A stretch of 5,582 nucleotides of DNA from Gemmatimonadales bacterium (GTDB lineage: Bacteria > Gemmatimonadota > Gemmatimonadetes > Gemmatimonadales > GWC2-71-9): positions 1 to 5,582 of the forward strand of contig JAICPP010000201.1 of NCBI GenBank assembly GCA_025929805.1, given 5' to 3'. The translations under genes were made by a program, and so were the position numbers. Positions 4,990 to 5,582 of this stretch are shown here, in pieces. Within the stretch, counting starts at the first letter, position 1; every line of letters begins with the position of its first letter. The notes under the pieces were generated by a model, which was not told the DNA's origin, did not search any database, and worked only from the letters and a program-made list of their open reading frames with translations.

Positions 4990-5582
4990 TTCCGCTGGCT
5001 GCCCCGCCCCGCGCAGAGAGCGGTCGAGCCGCGCCCGAACTCTTCCTCCCACACCGATACCTAGTCGCCGTGCTGCCGAGCCATTGCGAACGGCTATTTC
5101 GACGGTGCCTCCCGAGCCGATATAGGCGAGCAATCCGCCGTTGGTGACATCACTGAATGTCCGCCGCAGCGGCCCCACATCGAGGTCTTCCACCTCGAGT
5201 CGGGCTGTGGCGGGAATGAGCTCGGCCGCGAGGTTGGTGATGAGGCTGCCGAACCGGTCCACGTATACGATTTCTCCCACGATCGCGCTGCCCTCCGAAC
5301 GGGGTGCCGTATAGGCGAGCCGCTCGGGGATACCGCGGTAGGCGTTTCCCAGGAGTGACAGATCGGTTCCATCGGCCAACGCGGCCGCTGCCGGGGCGAA
5401 CAGGTCCCGACCATGAAAGGTCGGAGCAGCGGTGCTGGGTATCGGGAGGTCTACCGCCGTAATCTCGGTATCGTGCAGGAGTGGCGTAAACACACCATTA
5501 TCGGGACCCACAAAGAGGTGGCCCTTGGCGCGAAGCGCGAGTGCCGCCCGGGAACCGCCCACCCCGGGATCCACCACAACCA
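4981..5582 (-). CDS. SAM hydroxide adenosyltransferase (DUF62 / SAM hydrolase), missing N-terminus
   Basis: The frame is open from the right edge to a TGA at 4983-4981, giving 199 visible residues of a protein usually about 260-280 long. The first visible residues, VVVDPGVGG, continue an upstream frame, so the GTG there is an internal Val codon and not a start. Family motifs are VDPGVGGSR (visible residues 3-11), GPDNGVF (25-31), FHGRDLFAPAAAAL (55-68) and GEIVYVDRFGSLITNL (102-117), with GSGGTVEIAV near the end. The Asp (4), Arg (11) and His (56) that form the catalytic triad of these enzymes are all present. Asp and Arg have the expected seven-residue spacing. The family converts S-adenosylmethionine and water to adenosine and methionine, and is related to SAM chlorinase and fluorinase. 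The triad favours the hydrolase. The physiological role is poorly understood. The gene converges on the sigma operon and is probably unrelated to it. Confidence 0.9.
   Translation of the reverse strand, partial: VVVDPGVGGSRAALALRAKGHLFVGPDNGVFTPLLHDTEITAVDLPIPSTAAPTFHGRDLFAPAAAALADGTDLSLLGNAYRGIPERLAYTAPRSEGSAIVGEIVYVDRFGSLITNLAAELIPATARLEVEDLDVGPLRRTFSDVTNGGLLAYIGSGGTVEIAVRNGSAARRLGIGVGGRVRARLDRSLRGAGQPAELG

Overview
The window is high-GC bacterial DNA, densely packed with genes on both strands. It carries menaquinone-pathway genes, an ECF sigma factor with a zinc-finger anti-sigma factor, a membrane protein with bactofilin-like repeats and a DUF4126 protein. This mix resembles Gemmatimonadota or a related soil or sediment phylum. 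That placement is an inference from gene content and protein style, since no rRNA or other marker is present.

Left block, minus strand (1-958): the first 43 codons of a UbiD-family decarboxylase run off the left edge. Upstream of it is a complete ubiE/menG methyltransferase. Both belong to quinone biosynthesis and are probably co-transcribed. The 94-bp gap between them (130-223) contains short heptamer repeats (CGGTAAC/GTGAAC type). A second cluster in the opposite orientation runs over the ubiE stop codon.

Central block, plus strand (1009-4969): five tightly spaced genes look like one operon. In order they are an ECF sigma factor (GTG start), a membrane-anchored zinc-finger anti-sigma factor, an exported protein with bactofilin-like repeats and several membrane helices, a secreted protein with a LiaF/DUF4097-like beta-repeat ('toastrack') domain, and a DUF4126 membrane protein. 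The junctions are 37 bp, a 14-bp overlap, 2 bp and 9 bp. The short gap before the anti-sigma gene can fold into a hairpin that would bury its strong Shine-Dalgarno sequence. The set reads as an envelope-sensing or envelope-stress module: the anti-sigma factor would hold the sigma factor at the membrane, and the downstream exported proteins would be targets, sensors or both. The domains support this, but the function as a system is inferred.

Right edge, minus strand (4981-5582): the C-terminal two thirds of a SAM hydroxide adenosyltransferase (DUF62) gene converges on the operon. Its stop codon lies inside a 15-bp palindrome between the two gene ends. The sigma gene and ubiE are divergent, with only 50 bp between their start codons.

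No tRNA, rRNA, CRISPR array, insertion sequence or phage gene was seen. The only non-coding stretches are the 94-bp, 50-bp, 37-bp and shorter gaps described here.
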